Shown in pieces: positions 1 through 6,661 of a stretch of DNA of 7,419 bases (position 1 is its first letter; each line of letters opens with the position of its first letter). Under the pieces are notes generated by a model. That model was given only the letters and a program-made list of their open reading frames with translations, was not told the origin of the DNA and ran no database searches. The stretch spans positions 9,636 to 17,054 of the forward strand of contig QHOZ01000082.1 in assembly GCA_003219495.1 (NCBI GenBank), read 5' to 3'. The DNA comes from Verrucomicrobiota bacterium. GTDB taxonomy: Bacteria; Verrucomicrobiota; Verrucomicrobiae; Chthoniobacterales; UBA10450. The position numbers and the translations under genes were made by a program.

Positions 1-1031
1 AGGCGTTGGCGTACTACGGCGAAATCGAGATTCGCAAGGATCGAGTCACGAAAGAGCTCGAAGGCCTGCGCGAAATTTCTTCCACTACGAGCGACGGCCG
101 GCACATTGTTCTGTCCGCGAACATCGAGTTGCCGAGCGATGTCGAATCCGTCGCGGAAAACGGCGCCGAAGGCATCGGGCTTTATCGCACGGAATTTCTT
201 TTCGTGAATCGCGACACGCTTCCGACCGAAGAGGAACAATTCGAAACGTATCGGAAAGTCGCGGAGCGCGTGAAATCCAATCCGCTCATCATTCGCACGT
301 TCGATCTCGGCGGCGATAAGCTTGCCGTCGGCGCGGTCGATGTCGGCGACGAGCTCAATCCGTTTCTCGGCTGGCGCGCCATTCGTTTTTGCTTGGAGAA
401 CATCGACATCTTCAAAACGCAATTGCGCGCGATTTGGCGGGCGAGCGCGGTTGGCAATGTCAAAGTGATGTTCCCGATGATTTCCGGGTTGGAAGAATTG
501 CGGCGCGCCAAAGAAGTTCTCGCTGAATGCCGGCTCGAAGTTGGCGAGAAAAACGTCGGTGAGATGGAAGTGGGCGCGATGATTGAAATTCCGAGCGCGG
601 CGATTTCGGCGGATGCGCTCGCGCGCGAAGTCGATTTCTTCAGCATCGGCACGAACGACCTGATTCAATACACGATTGCGGTCGATCGCGTGAACGAGCG
701 CATCGCGCATCTTTACGAACCGACGCATCCGGCGGTCTTGCGTTTGTTGAAGATGATCGCGGACGCGGCGCACGCGAACAAAATCTGGGTCGGCGTTTGC
801 GGAGAAATGGCGCGCGATGTTGCGCTCATGCCATTGTTGATCGGGCTCGGTATGGACGAGCTTAGCGTCGGCGCGACTTCGGTGCCGCGCGTGAAAATGG
901 CGTTGCGCAGTCTGGCCGTTCCGGAATGTCAGCAACTGGTGGCGGATGCTCTCAAGCTCGAGACGTCATCGGAAATTCTCGCGCGCTGTGTCGATCTCGC
1001 GACCAAACGCTACGGCGAGCTGCTCGGGTGA
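1..1031 (+). CDS. ptsI: Phosphoenolpyruvate-protein phosphotransferase (PTS enzyme I), C-terminal part
   Basis: Enzyme I takes the phosphate from phosphoenolpyruvate and passes it to HPr, starting the cytoplasmic PTS relay for sugar uptake or, in some bacteria, regulation. The frame is open from base 3, so the start lies outside the window. About 342 codons remain of a protein usually near 575 residues, so the N-terminal HPr-binding and phospho-His domains (about 235 residues) are missing. What is left is the PEP-binding barrel. Counting from the TTG at base 6: GLYRTEFL (58-65), IIRTFDLGGDK (95-105), NPFLGWRAIR (118-127), VMFPMISG (154-161), MIEIPSAA (192-199), SIGTNDLIQYT (213-223) with DR at 227-228, and VGVCGEMARD (262-271) with the proton-donating Cys at 265. 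All expected PEP and Mg ligands (Arg61, Arg97, Glu194, Asp218, Arg228 by family comparison) are present. It ends in TGA. Any HPr gene would lie upstream, outside the window. Confidence 0.96.
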   Translation, partial: ALAYYGEIEIRKDRVTKELEGLREISSTTSDGRHIVLSANIELPSDVESVAENGAEGIGLYRTEFLFVNRDTLPTEEEQFETYRKVAERVKSNPLIIRTFDLGGDKLAVGAVDVGDELNPFLGWRAIRFCLENIDIFKTQLRAIWRASAVGNVKVMFPMISGLEELRRAKEVLAECRLEVGEKNVGEMEVGAMIEIPSAAISADALAREVDFFSIGTNDLIQYTIAVDRVNERIAHLYEPTHPAVLRLLKMIADAAHANKIWVGVCGEMARDVALMPLLIGLGMDELSVGATSVPRVKMALRSLAVPECQQLVADALKLETSSEILARCVDLATKRYGELLG

Positions 1032-1089
1032 TTTGGTCGCACCGGTTGCCCGAACCGCTAGCTGCCCAATCCTTTTGAACGCACTCTTT

Positions 1090-1117
1090 TTGGCAGATGT
1101 CGATCTTTGGCTAGAGT
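1090..1117 (+). promoter_or_regulatory. Weak candidate promoter before the PBP gene
   Basis: TTGGCA at 1090-1095 and TAGAGT at 1112-1117 are separated by 16 bp. Each box matches the sigma-70 consensus at four or more of six positions. The pair lies 15 bp before the PBP start codon. The 100-bp gap after ptsI makes an independent promoter reasonable, but the match is modest and could be chance. Confidence 0.25.
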
Positions 1118-1131
1118 CCAAGCTCTCCTGA

Positions 1132-3303
1132 ATGAAATTTTTCGCTCGGTTTAAAGGGCGCGGCAAAACGCGCAGCAAACTTTTTCGCTACGGCTGGAAG
1201 ATCTCGCTGCTCTTGCTGATCGCCGGCGGCGGATTCGCGCTGCTAATGTTTTATGGCGCGTGGGCGGCTAGCTTCGACATGAAAAAAGTCGGCGCGATGC
1301 CGGAGCGCAACACTGTCTTCGACGTCGATGGAAAAATTTACAGCCGGCTCGCGGGCTCAAACCGGTTGCGCGTTTCGCTCGACGAAGTGTCTCCGCATTT
1401 TATCGACGCTCTCCTCGCGCGGGAAGATACGCGCTTCTACCAACATCCCGGCGTCGATTGGCGCGGAATTTTGCGCGCGCTCGTGCGCGATGTGTTGACT
1501 CGCTCGGCGAAAGAAGGCGCGAGCAGTATCACGCAGCAGCTCGCGCGGAACAGTCTGCCGCTCGGCGGACGAAACCTTAGCCGAAAACTTCTCGAAGCGA
1601 TGGTCGCGTTCCGGATCGAGCATGAGTTCACCAAAAAACAGATTCTCGAGCTTTACGTGAACCGGATTTATTTTGGCGCCGGTTGTTATGGCGTTGAAAC
1701 AGCGTCGCAAGCTTACTTCGGCAAACACGCGAAAGATCTCAATCTGCCCGAAGCCGCGTTGATTGCGGGTTTGATTCGTAGTCCCAATCGATTTTCGCCT
1801 CTGAAAAATCCGGAGGGCGCGGCGAATGAGCGAAACGCAGTGCTCGATCGCATGGTGGAGGTGAAAAAAATTTCCGCGGGAGAAGCAAATCAGGCAAAGG
1901 CCGCCAAAGTGAACGCGCATCCGAGACGATTGCTTCAGATCCAGGAGAATTACGCGATGGATGCGGTGCAGCGCGATTTGAATCTGATCCTGACACAGGA
2001 CCAGATCGACAACGGCGGCATGTTTATTTACACAACGCTCGACCCGAGGGTGCAGGACTCGGCGCAGCAGGCGCTCGAAACGCAGCTGACGAAAATCGAG
2101 CATCAGTCGGGTTTCAATCATCCGCTCAAGGCGAATTATCATCCGCCGGAAAACGGCGAGGACTCATCGATGCCGTATTTGGAAGGCGCGCTGGTGGCGA
2201 TCGATAACGCCAGCGGTGGAATTCGCGCGCTCGTTGGCGGGCGCGATTATGCGCAAAGCAAATTCAATCGCGCGTTGCCGCCGGCGAATCGCCAGGTTGG
2301 CTCCGCATTCAAACCGTTCGTTTACACGGTCGCGTTTTCCGAAGGGTTGCTGCCCGGAGCGGCGATCAGCGACGCGCCGATCCAGCCGGGCGAAATCGAT
2401 GGCGCGGGAACGTGGTCGCCCGCGAATTCCGACGGGACTTACGGCGGGACTCAGCCGTGCTCGTACGGACTGATTCATTCACGCAACACGATGAGCGTAC
2501 GCGTTGGACAGTTTGCCGGACTCGATTCCGTCCAAAAAATTGCGACGACTTTGAATTTGAGCGAGAACGTTCCGCACGGTCCCGCGATTTACATCGGCTC
2601 GTTTGAAACAAATCTGAAAGATCTCACCGCGGCCTACGCCGTTTTTCCAAACGGTGGCGTGCGAAAGCAGGCTTACATCATCGAGCGGATCGACGATGCG
2701 GAGCACCAGCCGGTTTATCGCGCGTCGCACATTGCGGCGCCGGGGCTCGATCCGAGCGCGGCGTGGATGACATCGCAATTGATGGAGGAAGTGCTCACGC
2801 GCGGAACCGCGGCGGCAGCGCGCTCGTTAGGCTTCAAGTTGCCGGCGGCAGGAAAAACCGGGACTACGAATGATTACAAAGATGCGTGGTTCGTCGGATA
2901 CACGTCGACTCTGACCTGTGGCGTTTGGGTTGGATTTGATCAACCGGTCACGATTATTCCGCACGGCTACGGTGCCGCGCTCGCCTTGCCGATTTGGGTG
3001 CAGGTGATGAATAAGGGAGCGACAATTTATCCGCCGCAGGATTTGCAGCCGACAATGCCGATGGCGCATGCGTTGGTCTGCTCGCTTTCAAATCATCTCG
3101 CGACGACCGGTTGTGAATCGGCGGCGACGGCCTACGAAATCGATATTCCCGCGGACAAGGTGCCCACAACCGCATGCGAAGTTCATGGCGGCGACCAAAT
3201 GCAATTCGCGCAGAAGCTCAACCCATTCGGCAAAAAAGGCGCCGATATCCCGAACAAACTGTTTCAGTCGTTCAAGAAATTCTTCGGCGGCAGCAGACCG
3301 TAG
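1132..3303 (+). CDS. mrcA: Class A penicillin-binding protein (PBP1A-type glycosyltransferase/transpeptidase)
   Basis: Bifunctional peptidoglycan synthase: it polymerises lipid II into glycan strands and cross-links the peptides in the periplasm. The 723-residue protein starts with a Lys/Arg-rich tail and one membrane anchor (about 24-44). The GT51 domain follows (about 65-250): REDTRFYQHPG (97-107) with catalytic Glu98, EGASSITQQLARN (128-140), SRKLLEAM (150-157) with the second Glu at 155, and KKQILELYVNRIYFG (168-182). The transpeptidase domain (about 348-625) has SxxK at 391-394 (SAFK) with Ser391 as the acylated residue, SRN at 450-452 and KTGT at 575-578. The C-terminal tail carries spaced cysteines (650, 661, 682) followed by a His, as in many PBP1A tails. 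Length is somewhat below E. coli PBP1A (about 850), consistent with no large insert between the two domains. The ATG at 1132 directly follows an upstream TGA and gives a normal anchor; no clear Shine-Dalgarno is visible. The symbol is by family and orthology is not proven. The gene ends 15 bp from a convergent tRNA gene. Confidence 0.96.
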   Translation: MKFFARFKGRGKTRSKLFRYGWKISLLLLIAGGGFALLMFYGAWAASFDMKKVGAMPERNTVFDVDGKIYSRLAGSNRLRVSLDEVSPHFIDALLAREDTRFYQHPGVDWRGILRALVRDVLTRSAKEGASSITQQLARNSLPLGGRNLSRKLLEAMVAFRIEHEFTKKQILELYVNRIYFGAGCYGVETASQAYFGKHAKDLNLPEAALIAGLIRSPNRFSPLKNPEGAANERNAVLDRMVEVKKISAGEANQAKAAKVNAHPRRLLQIQENYAMDAVQRDLNLILTQDQIDNGGMFIYTTLDPRVQDSAQQALETQLTKIEHQSGFNHPLKANYHPPENGEDSSMPYLEGALVAIDNASGGIRALVGGRDYAQSKFNRALPPANRQVGSAFKPFVYTVAFSEGLLPGAAISDAPIQPGEIDGAGTWSPANSDGTYGGTQPCSYGLIHSRNTMSVRVGQFAGLDSVQKIATTLNLSENVPHGPAIYIGSFETNLKDLTAAYAVFPNGGVRKQAYIIERIDDAEHQPVYRASHIAAPGLDPSAAWMTSQLMEEVLTRGTAAAARSLGFKLPAAGKTGTTNDYKDAWFVGYTSTLTCGVWVGFDQPVTIIPHGYGAALALPIWVQVMNKGATIYPPQDLQPTMPMAHALVCSLSNHLATTGCESAATAYEIDIPADKVPTTACEVHGGDQMQFAQKLNPFGKKGADIPNKLFQSFKKFFGGSRP

Positions 3304-3318
3304 GAATCTGCGAAAGAA

Positions 3319-3389
3319 AGCGGGTGAGGGGAATCGAACCCCCGTGTGCAGCTTGGGAAGCTGCCATTCTACCATTGAATTACACCCGC
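3319..3389 (-). tRNA. tRNA-Gly (anticodon CCC)
   Basis: The reverse strand folds into a complete 71-nt cloverleaf. The acceptor stem is GCGGGTG (3389-3383) with CACCCGC (3326-3320), and the discriminator base is U (3319). The D arm is ATTC/GAAT. The anticodon stem is GCAGC/GCTGC around the loop TTCCCAA (3359-3353), whose central CCC is complementary to 3355-3357. The variable region is 4 nt. The T arm is GGGGG/CCCCT with loop TTCGATT. The short length, GCGGG start and U73 are typical of bacterial tRNA-Gly. CCC reads GGG codons. The 3' CCA is not encoded, so it must be added by nucleotidyltransferase. The gene is convergent with the PBP gene; a T-rich stretch (TTTCTTTC) directly follows its 3' end. 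Confidence 0.96.
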
Positions 3390-3396
3390 GGAAGAA

Positions 3397-3438
3397 TTGC
3401 AGATTGTAGATTTCAGATTTGGGATTGCAAGTTGCTTG
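3397..3438 (+). repeat. Degenerate tandem 7-bp repeat
   Basis: Six consecutive heptamers can be laid out without gaps: TTGCAGA, TTGTAGA, TTTCAGA, TTTGGGA, TTGCAAG, TTGCTTG. The first four or five fit a TTKCAGA-like consensus; the last is poor. The block lies between the tRNA-Gly 5' end and the next gene. Short heptad repeats of this look are known from intergenic DNA of several bacteria (for example the STRR repeats of cyanobacteria), but membership in a known family is not shown here. Confidence 0.5.
3403..3430 (-). promoter_or_regulatory. Likely promoter of the tRNA-Gly gene
   Basis: On the minus strand TTGCAA (3430-3425) is followed after 16 bp by TACAAT (3408-3403). The -10 box matches consensus at five of six positions and the -35 at four. 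Only 13 bp separate the -10 box from the mature tRNA 5' end, which would give a very short leader, normal for tRNA genes. The boxes fall inside the heptad repeat listed separately. Confidence 0.5.
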
Positions 3439-3490
3439 GCGAGTCTGATATGCATCGTTCCGTCTGAAATCGCCTCGCTCCAGCAGGGCT

Positions 3491-5650
3491 GTGTGGGTCG
3501 GCATTTTGATTTGCGCGCTAGTTTTTAACGCGGCGCAATTTGCTCGCGCGCTAACACCGGAGTGGGACCCCGGCGTTCCAAAGGACTTGTTCCAAAATGG
3601 AAATCCACCCGAGAGACTGCGACCCGCTAAATGCAAGGAATGCAAAGAGGCGATGGAAAAATTGCAAGCTGCGATGGACGACTGGTACGCGATGGAGCTC
3701 TCCGAGGGCCAACAGGATCGCAAGGACGCTGTTCACATCCAGGACACGGACAAGAACAAGGCAAAGAACGCCGAGGGCGACGCCAAGATTAACGAAGCGA
3801 AGGCGGGCCTAGGGCAACCAAAGGATGGAGGTAAGGAGGCTCAAAAGAAACAGGGAGAAAACTCGGCCAAAGACGCAAAGGAGCCTGGAAACAAAGGAAA
3901 GAAGGCAAAAGAGATCCTCAAGGATAAAATTAAAAAGCTCTTAAAAGAGCTCCAGGACTGCGAAAAAAATAAATGTAAAGAACCCCAGGAGACGACACCG
4001 ACGCCGACTCCAAGGCCGACGGATGAGACAACGCCCACGCCGACGCCGGCTACCGAAGAGGAAAAGCCTCCAACTCTTCCCAATCCAATTACGCTTCCAA
4101 CTCCACCACCGTGCTTCAACACCGATGCGGAGAGAAAGGCGTTTGTAGACAAATGGCAACCCATTGCCACGGATCAGGGGGTTGAGGCGCGTAAGGCCAG
4201 GGAAATATATAATTTAAAAGACGCCAAAGCCAAAGCCGAGCCTTGGGGAATCTACTGGCAGAAGAAAGAAGCCATTCACAAAGCAAGTGCTGACGCGCTG
4301 CAAAAAATAATCGATGACGCGGACGACCCGAAGAAAACACCGGTTCCTTGTCCAAAGAAAACGACTACGGGCGGGGGCGGCACTAAGCCGACTCCGACAC
4401 CGAAAGGCAGACCAAAGAGAGCCCCGCGAATTACCACCGGAGGCAATGTCTCTTATGACGGCAGCCCGATGGAGGATTTCTGTACTGAAATTTCCGATAA
4501 CAAGGTCAAGGTGGATATAACCGGGACTGGAGAGACGATTGGTCACATCGCTGACGCCAGAATTAGCAATCTAACGGACGAATCAATCGCTTTTACGATT
4601 CCCGCCGCCGTTCTGGAATCGCGCAGCGGAAAAAATCAGAATTACGGAATCCCGCATACGACGGATGTCGCGCTCAGACCGCATGAAGCGAAAACGATTC
4701 CGCTTGATGGTATTTGTCTGGATCGACACAAACCGCCCGTCGGCAAAGGCATTGGCGATGATCTGGCATTCAATGATTGCGATCCGGACGCGCGAATCCC
4801 GCACGATCAGTCGGATCGCATGCTGCGAATTGCCGAAACCGTTTACGAAGCCGCCGACGAGCTCGAGGAGGATGGGAAACTCAAAGAGATTCCGTACAAA
4901 GATCCGAAAAAGCGGAAGGAGATTGTCGAGCAGTGGGCCACTTGGATCCGCATGTCCGAGGTTACAGGCGATCCGCCACCTACCAAGGACGACCTCAAGA
5001 AAGTCGTTGAGAAGCAGGTCGGCAAGGTTCCGCCGGACAAACAAAAGAAAATAGACGAGGGCATCGACACCATTTTCGATAAGATCGAGCTGACGAACGA
5101 AAAGGCGAAAGACCTAGATAAGCCGGGGCCGGAAGAGGAAACCACACCGGCGATTCCATCGGGGACAGGGGACAACGTTTCCAACGACACGCCTACTCCA
5201 GCGCCGGAGACGCAGGAAAAAAAGAAAAAAGTCGGCAAGAACAAGAAAAAGAAATGGCCAAAGCCAGTTCAGGATTGGATCGACAAATGGCACGATGCCG
5301 AAAAGGCGAACGGGCAGTTGGACTGGGTACAACAAGATTACTATGATGCGCTGATGAAATATTGTGAGAAAAACAGTCCTCACTGGCGCGAGCTGAAGGA
5401 TGCGTGTGACAACGCCACGAAAAAGGGGGTCGCAAAAGGTGCCACTCAGGCGGACAGGGACGATGCCAACAAAGCTTGTGCCGAATTGAAAAAGCAAGAA
5501 GACGAGCTTTCCAAAGATTTTGACAAAACGGACGACGCGGAGAAAGCCAATGCCGACGAAAAGGAAGCGGGCAAAAATATCGATGACGCGACTAAGGACA
5601 GCGTTAAACAATACGAGAAAGACCATCCGCCGGTGAAGGCCGTGTGGTGA
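3491..5650 (+). CDS. Large exported lysine-rich protein with Thr-Pro linkers, function unknown
   Basis: I do not recognise a named family. From the GTG at 3491 the product has 719 residues. A hydrophobic stretch (about 2-18) ends in ARA at 18-20, a good signal-peptidase site, so export is likely. The mature part is very rich in Lys, Asp and Glu. In order: CKEC (48-51) with a Trp-containing helix; a charged, probably helical region (75-165); a Thr-Pro linker (168-207); a helical segment with several Trp (208-287); a Gly/Pro linker (293-312); a compact, probably beta domain (about 319-430) with IPAAVLESRSGKNQNYGIPH (370-389) and CLDRHKPPVG (409-418); a charged helical region (440-545); another Pro/Thr linker (550-572); a lysine run (576-588); and a Trp/Cys-containing helical tail (589-719). 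The mature protein has 12 cysteines, compatible with disulfides. No catalytic motif is visible. The true start is uncertain: the frame is open upstream to 3449, and a CTG at 3464 would add a basic n-region. It is convergent with the L,D-transpeptidase gene, 9 bp between stops. Confidence 0.85.
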   Translation: MWVGILICALVFNAAQFARALTPEWDPGVPKDLFQNGNPPERLRPAKCKECKEAMEKLQAAMDDWYAMELSEGQQDRKDAVHIQDTDKNKAKNAEGDAKINEAKAGLGQPKDGGKEAQKKQGENSAKDAKEPGNKGKKAKEILKDKIKKLLKELQDCEKNKCKEPQETTPTPTPRPTDETTPTPTPATEEEKPPTLPNPITLPTPPPCFNTDAERKAFVDKWQPIATDQGVEARKAREIYNLKDAKAKAEPWGIYWQKKEAIHKASADALQKIIDDADDPKKTPVPCPKKTTTGGGGTKPTPTPKGRPKRAPRITTGGNVSYDGSPMEDFCTEISDNKVKVDITGTGETIGHIADARISNLTDESIAFTIPAAVLESRSGKNQNYGIPHTTDVALRPHEAKTIPLDGICLDRHKPPVGKGIGDDLAFNDCDPDARIPHDQSDRMLRIAETVYEAADELEEDGKLKEIPYKDPKKRKEIVEQWATWIRMSEVTGDPPPTKDDLKKVVEKQVGKVPPDKQKKIDEGIDTIFDKIELTNEKAKDLDKPGPEEETTPAIPSGTGDNVSNDTPTPAPETQEKKKKVGKNKKKKWPKPVQDWIDKWHDAEKANGQLDWVQQDYYDALMKYCEKNSPHWRELKDACDNATKKGVAKGATQADRDDANKACAELKKQEDELSKDFDKTDDAEKANADEKEAGKNIDDATKDSVKQYEKDHPPVKAVW
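3992..4048 (+). repeat. Thr-Pro repeat coding segment
   Basis: Two TPTPTP blocks separated by a short RPTDET spacer are encoded by repeated ACG/ACT-CCG/CCA-type codons. They form an extended, protease-resistant-looking linker between helical parts of the large exported protein. The codons vary, so this is a protein-level repeat rather than a recent DNA expansion. Confidence 0.6.
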
Positions 5651-5659
5651 GCGAATCGA

Positions 5660-6145
5660 CTACGGCCGCACCGCGACCAATGTTCCGACGTTAACGTGAG
5701 AGAATAATTGTTCGATATCCTTGTCGAACATTCGGACGCAACCGTGCGACAACGATTTGCCGACCGTGGTCGGATGCGGCGTGCCGTGAAAGCCTACGAC
5801 ATTGTTGCCCTCTTTCGCGAAACCGATCCAATAATGGCCAAGTTCATTGCCGGGTTCGCCCGCGGGAAAGATTTCCCCCGTCAGCGGGTGCTCCCAATCC
5901 GGATCGCGGAGCATTTGGAAGATATGGAAAGTTCCGAGCGGAGTCTCCCAGCCAGCACGCCCGACCGCGACCGGAAAACTTCTTATCGCGCGGTCCCCAT
6001 GGTAAAGCGTGGCCCGGTGGGCTCTGCGGCTAATCTCCAGGCGCACCTCCTTGTCGGTTGGAACTTCGACCATTTGGCCTGAGCAACAGCATGCGGTAAA
6101 TGCAAGTAACCCAGATGCGATAATCGATCTTCTCACGGTGGGCAT
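5660..6145 (-). CDS. Small YkuD-type L,D-transpeptidase, exported
   Basis: L,D-transpeptidases of this family make 3-3 cross-links in peptidoglycan or attach proteins to it, using a catalytic cysteine in the periplasm. The chosen ATG (6145-6143) gives 161 residues. They start MPTVRRS, followed by a hydrophobic core and a triple cysteine (19-21): either an ordinary signal peptide or an imperfect lipobox (FTA before Cys19). The YkuD domain fills the rest: TPLGTFHIF, then a region with GHYWIGF, HGTPHP (His120) and SHGCVRM (133-139) with nucleophile Cys136 and Arg138. The order and spacing of His, Ser-His-Gly-Cys and Arg match active members. No peptidoglycan-binding domain is present, so this is a minimal version. 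The frame runs on upstream to 6340, but that extension lacks a signal peptide and overlaps the divergent gene, so the internal ATG is preferred. Family function is secure; the exact substrate is not. Confidence 0.9.
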   Translation of the reverse strand: MPTVRRSIIASGLLAFTACCCSGQMVEVPTDKEVRLEISRRAHRATLYHGDRAIRSFPVAVGRAGWETPLGTFHIFQMLRDPDWEHPLTGEIFPAGEPGNELGHYWIGFAKEGNNVVGFHGTPHPTTVGKSLSHGCVRMFDKDIEQLFSHVNVGTLVAVRP

Positions 6146-6151
6146 TAAATT

Positions 6152-6183
6152 GAATCGGACCCGCGTTGTCGATCTTCCGATTC
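6152..6183. promoter_or_regulatory. Perfect 8-bp inverted repeat in the divergent spacer
   Basis: GAATCGGA (6152-6159) and its exact complement TCCGATTC (6176-6183) are separated by 16 bp, so half-site centres are 24 bp apart. It lies 6 bp upstream of the L,D-transpeptidase start codon and just before the candidate -35 box of the rightward unit. It could be an operator for a dimeric regulator acting on both genes, or a hairpin in the transpeptidase leader RNA. The role is inferred from symmetry and position only. Confidence 0.35.
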
Positions 6184-6187
6184 GTTG

Positions 6188-6217
6188 TTGACTCCAAGCC
6201 ACGCGATCCAAGATGAT
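6188..6217 (+). promoter_or_regulatory. Candidate promoter of the rightward exported-protein unit
   Basis: TTGACT (6188-6193, five of six consensus positions) is followed after 18 bp by GATGAT (6212-6217, four of six). Transcription would begin shortly before the strong ribosome binding site, leaving a short leader. The -10 box is weak, so this is tentative. Confidence 0.35.
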
Positions 6218-6230
6218 TGGGTTGTTCAAG

Positions 6231-6238
6231 AAAGGAGG
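6231..6238 (+). promoter_or_regulatory. Strong Shine-Dalgarno that decides the start at 6243
   Basis: AAAGGAGG sits four bases before the ATG at 6243. It is the clearest Shine-Dalgarno in the window, where other genes show weak or no such site. It argues against the upstream in-frame ATG at 6213, whose extension has no signal-peptide character. Confidence 0.75.
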
Positions 6239-6242
6239 CCGC

Positions 6243-6644
6243 ATGAAAAGAGTGTCCACTTTTGGGCTGCTCGTGTTCGGTTTTGCTTTCGTCGTTAAGG
6301 TTGATGCTGCTTCGCACAAAAGCGGCGGTGGCGCGCTCACGCCAATTCACAATTCAACCAAGCGCGGCGGTTACAATGTCGAGACGGTTGGCGACACACT
6401 GCATCAAGCGAAGCCGGAAAACACGCGCCTGATTATTCGCGTCTCCGGTGCGGATAAAAAATTGGTCAAGCCGGACTCGATCGCGTTGATCGACAAGAGC
6501 GGCGCGGCGATAAAGCCGGTGTTCCGTGAAGATCGCAAAGTCGGTCACGAAGAAACACCAAAGTCGATTGGCCGAGGGAAGCGTTCACCGCGGACAAGCG
6601 ATTACAGATTGTGGTCAACGGCCAGGCGCTTGTGTTACCATTGA
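6243..6644 (+). CDS. Small exported protein of unknown function, probably frameshifted near its 3' end
   Basis: As read, the gene gives 133 residues. MKRVSTFGLLVFGFAFVVKVDA is a good Sec signal peptide, cleaved after VDA (22). The mature part begins with a Ser/Lys/Gly-rich stretch and continues with alternating hydrophobic residues (TRLIIRVSG, DSIALIDKSGAAIKPVF), suggesting a small beta-sandwich domain. I know no family for it. From about codon 107 the reading becomes Arg/Ser-rich and unlike a folded protein. The -1 frame from 6563 instead reads VDWPREAFTADKRL, then LQIVVNGQALVLPL, and stops at 6659-6661, overlapping the ATG of the next gene. One missing base between about 6530 and 6580 (for example one G at 6563) would restore a 139-residue product. 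It is the first gene of a two-gene unit and divergent from the L,D-transpeptidase gene. Confidence 0.7.
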   Translation: MKRVSTFGLLVFGFAFVVKVDAASHKSGGGALTPIHNSTKRGGYNVETVGDTLHQAKPENTRLIIRVSGADKKLVKPDSIALIDKSGAAIKPVFREDRKVGHEETPKSIGRGKRSPRTSDYRLWSTARRLCYH

Positions 6645-6661
6645 CCTCGTTGGCGAGATGA
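6563..6661 (+). other. Displaced C-terminal reading frame of the gene at 6243
   Basis: This 32-codon segment in the -1 frame encodes a beta-strand-like ending (LQIVVNG, ALVLPLTSLAR) that fits the preceding domain much better than the in-frame tail. Its stop codon TGA (6659-6661) overlaps the start ATG (6658-6660) of the following gene as ATGA, a classic translational-coupling arrangement. In this frame the nearest upstream stop is at 6527-6529, which limits where the shift can have happened. It may be a true mutation or a sequence error. Confidence 0.6.

Noticed and set aside
1043..1057. Short hairpin CGGTT-GCCCG-AACCG after ptsI, as a terminator
   Set aside because: Only five base pairs and no T-run follows, so an intrinsic terminator is not supported.
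3319..3389. tRNA-Gly as the attachment site of an integrated element
   Set aside because: No second copy of the tRNA 3' end, no integrase and no mobility gene are present in the window.
3088..3723. Minus-strand frame of 211 codons across the PBP end, tRNA and next gene
   Set aside because: It reads straight through the tRNA-Gly gene and through the antisense of two supported genes.
5114..5626. Minus-strand frame encoding a hydrophobic 170-residue protein
   Set aside because: It is the antisense of Lys/Glu/Asp-rich codons, which automatically read as Phe, Leu and Val. There is no family resemblance.
6213..6242. Upstream ATG at 6213 for the small exported protein
   Set aside because: The strong Shine-Dalgarno at 6231-6238 and the signal peptide both point to the ATG at 6243.
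6146..6340. N-terminal extension of the L,D-transpeptidase (start at 6340 or 6244)
   Set aside because: The added 65 residues have no signal peptide, cross the divergent spacer and overlap the start of the rightward gene. The internal ATG at 6145 gives a proper export signal.
6557..6566. Programmed -1 frameshift in the small exported protein gene
   Set aside because: The sequence ACCAAAGTC is not an X-XXY-YYZ slippery heptamer in the reading frame, and no obvious downstream stem-loop or pseudoknot is seen. A simple indel is more likely.
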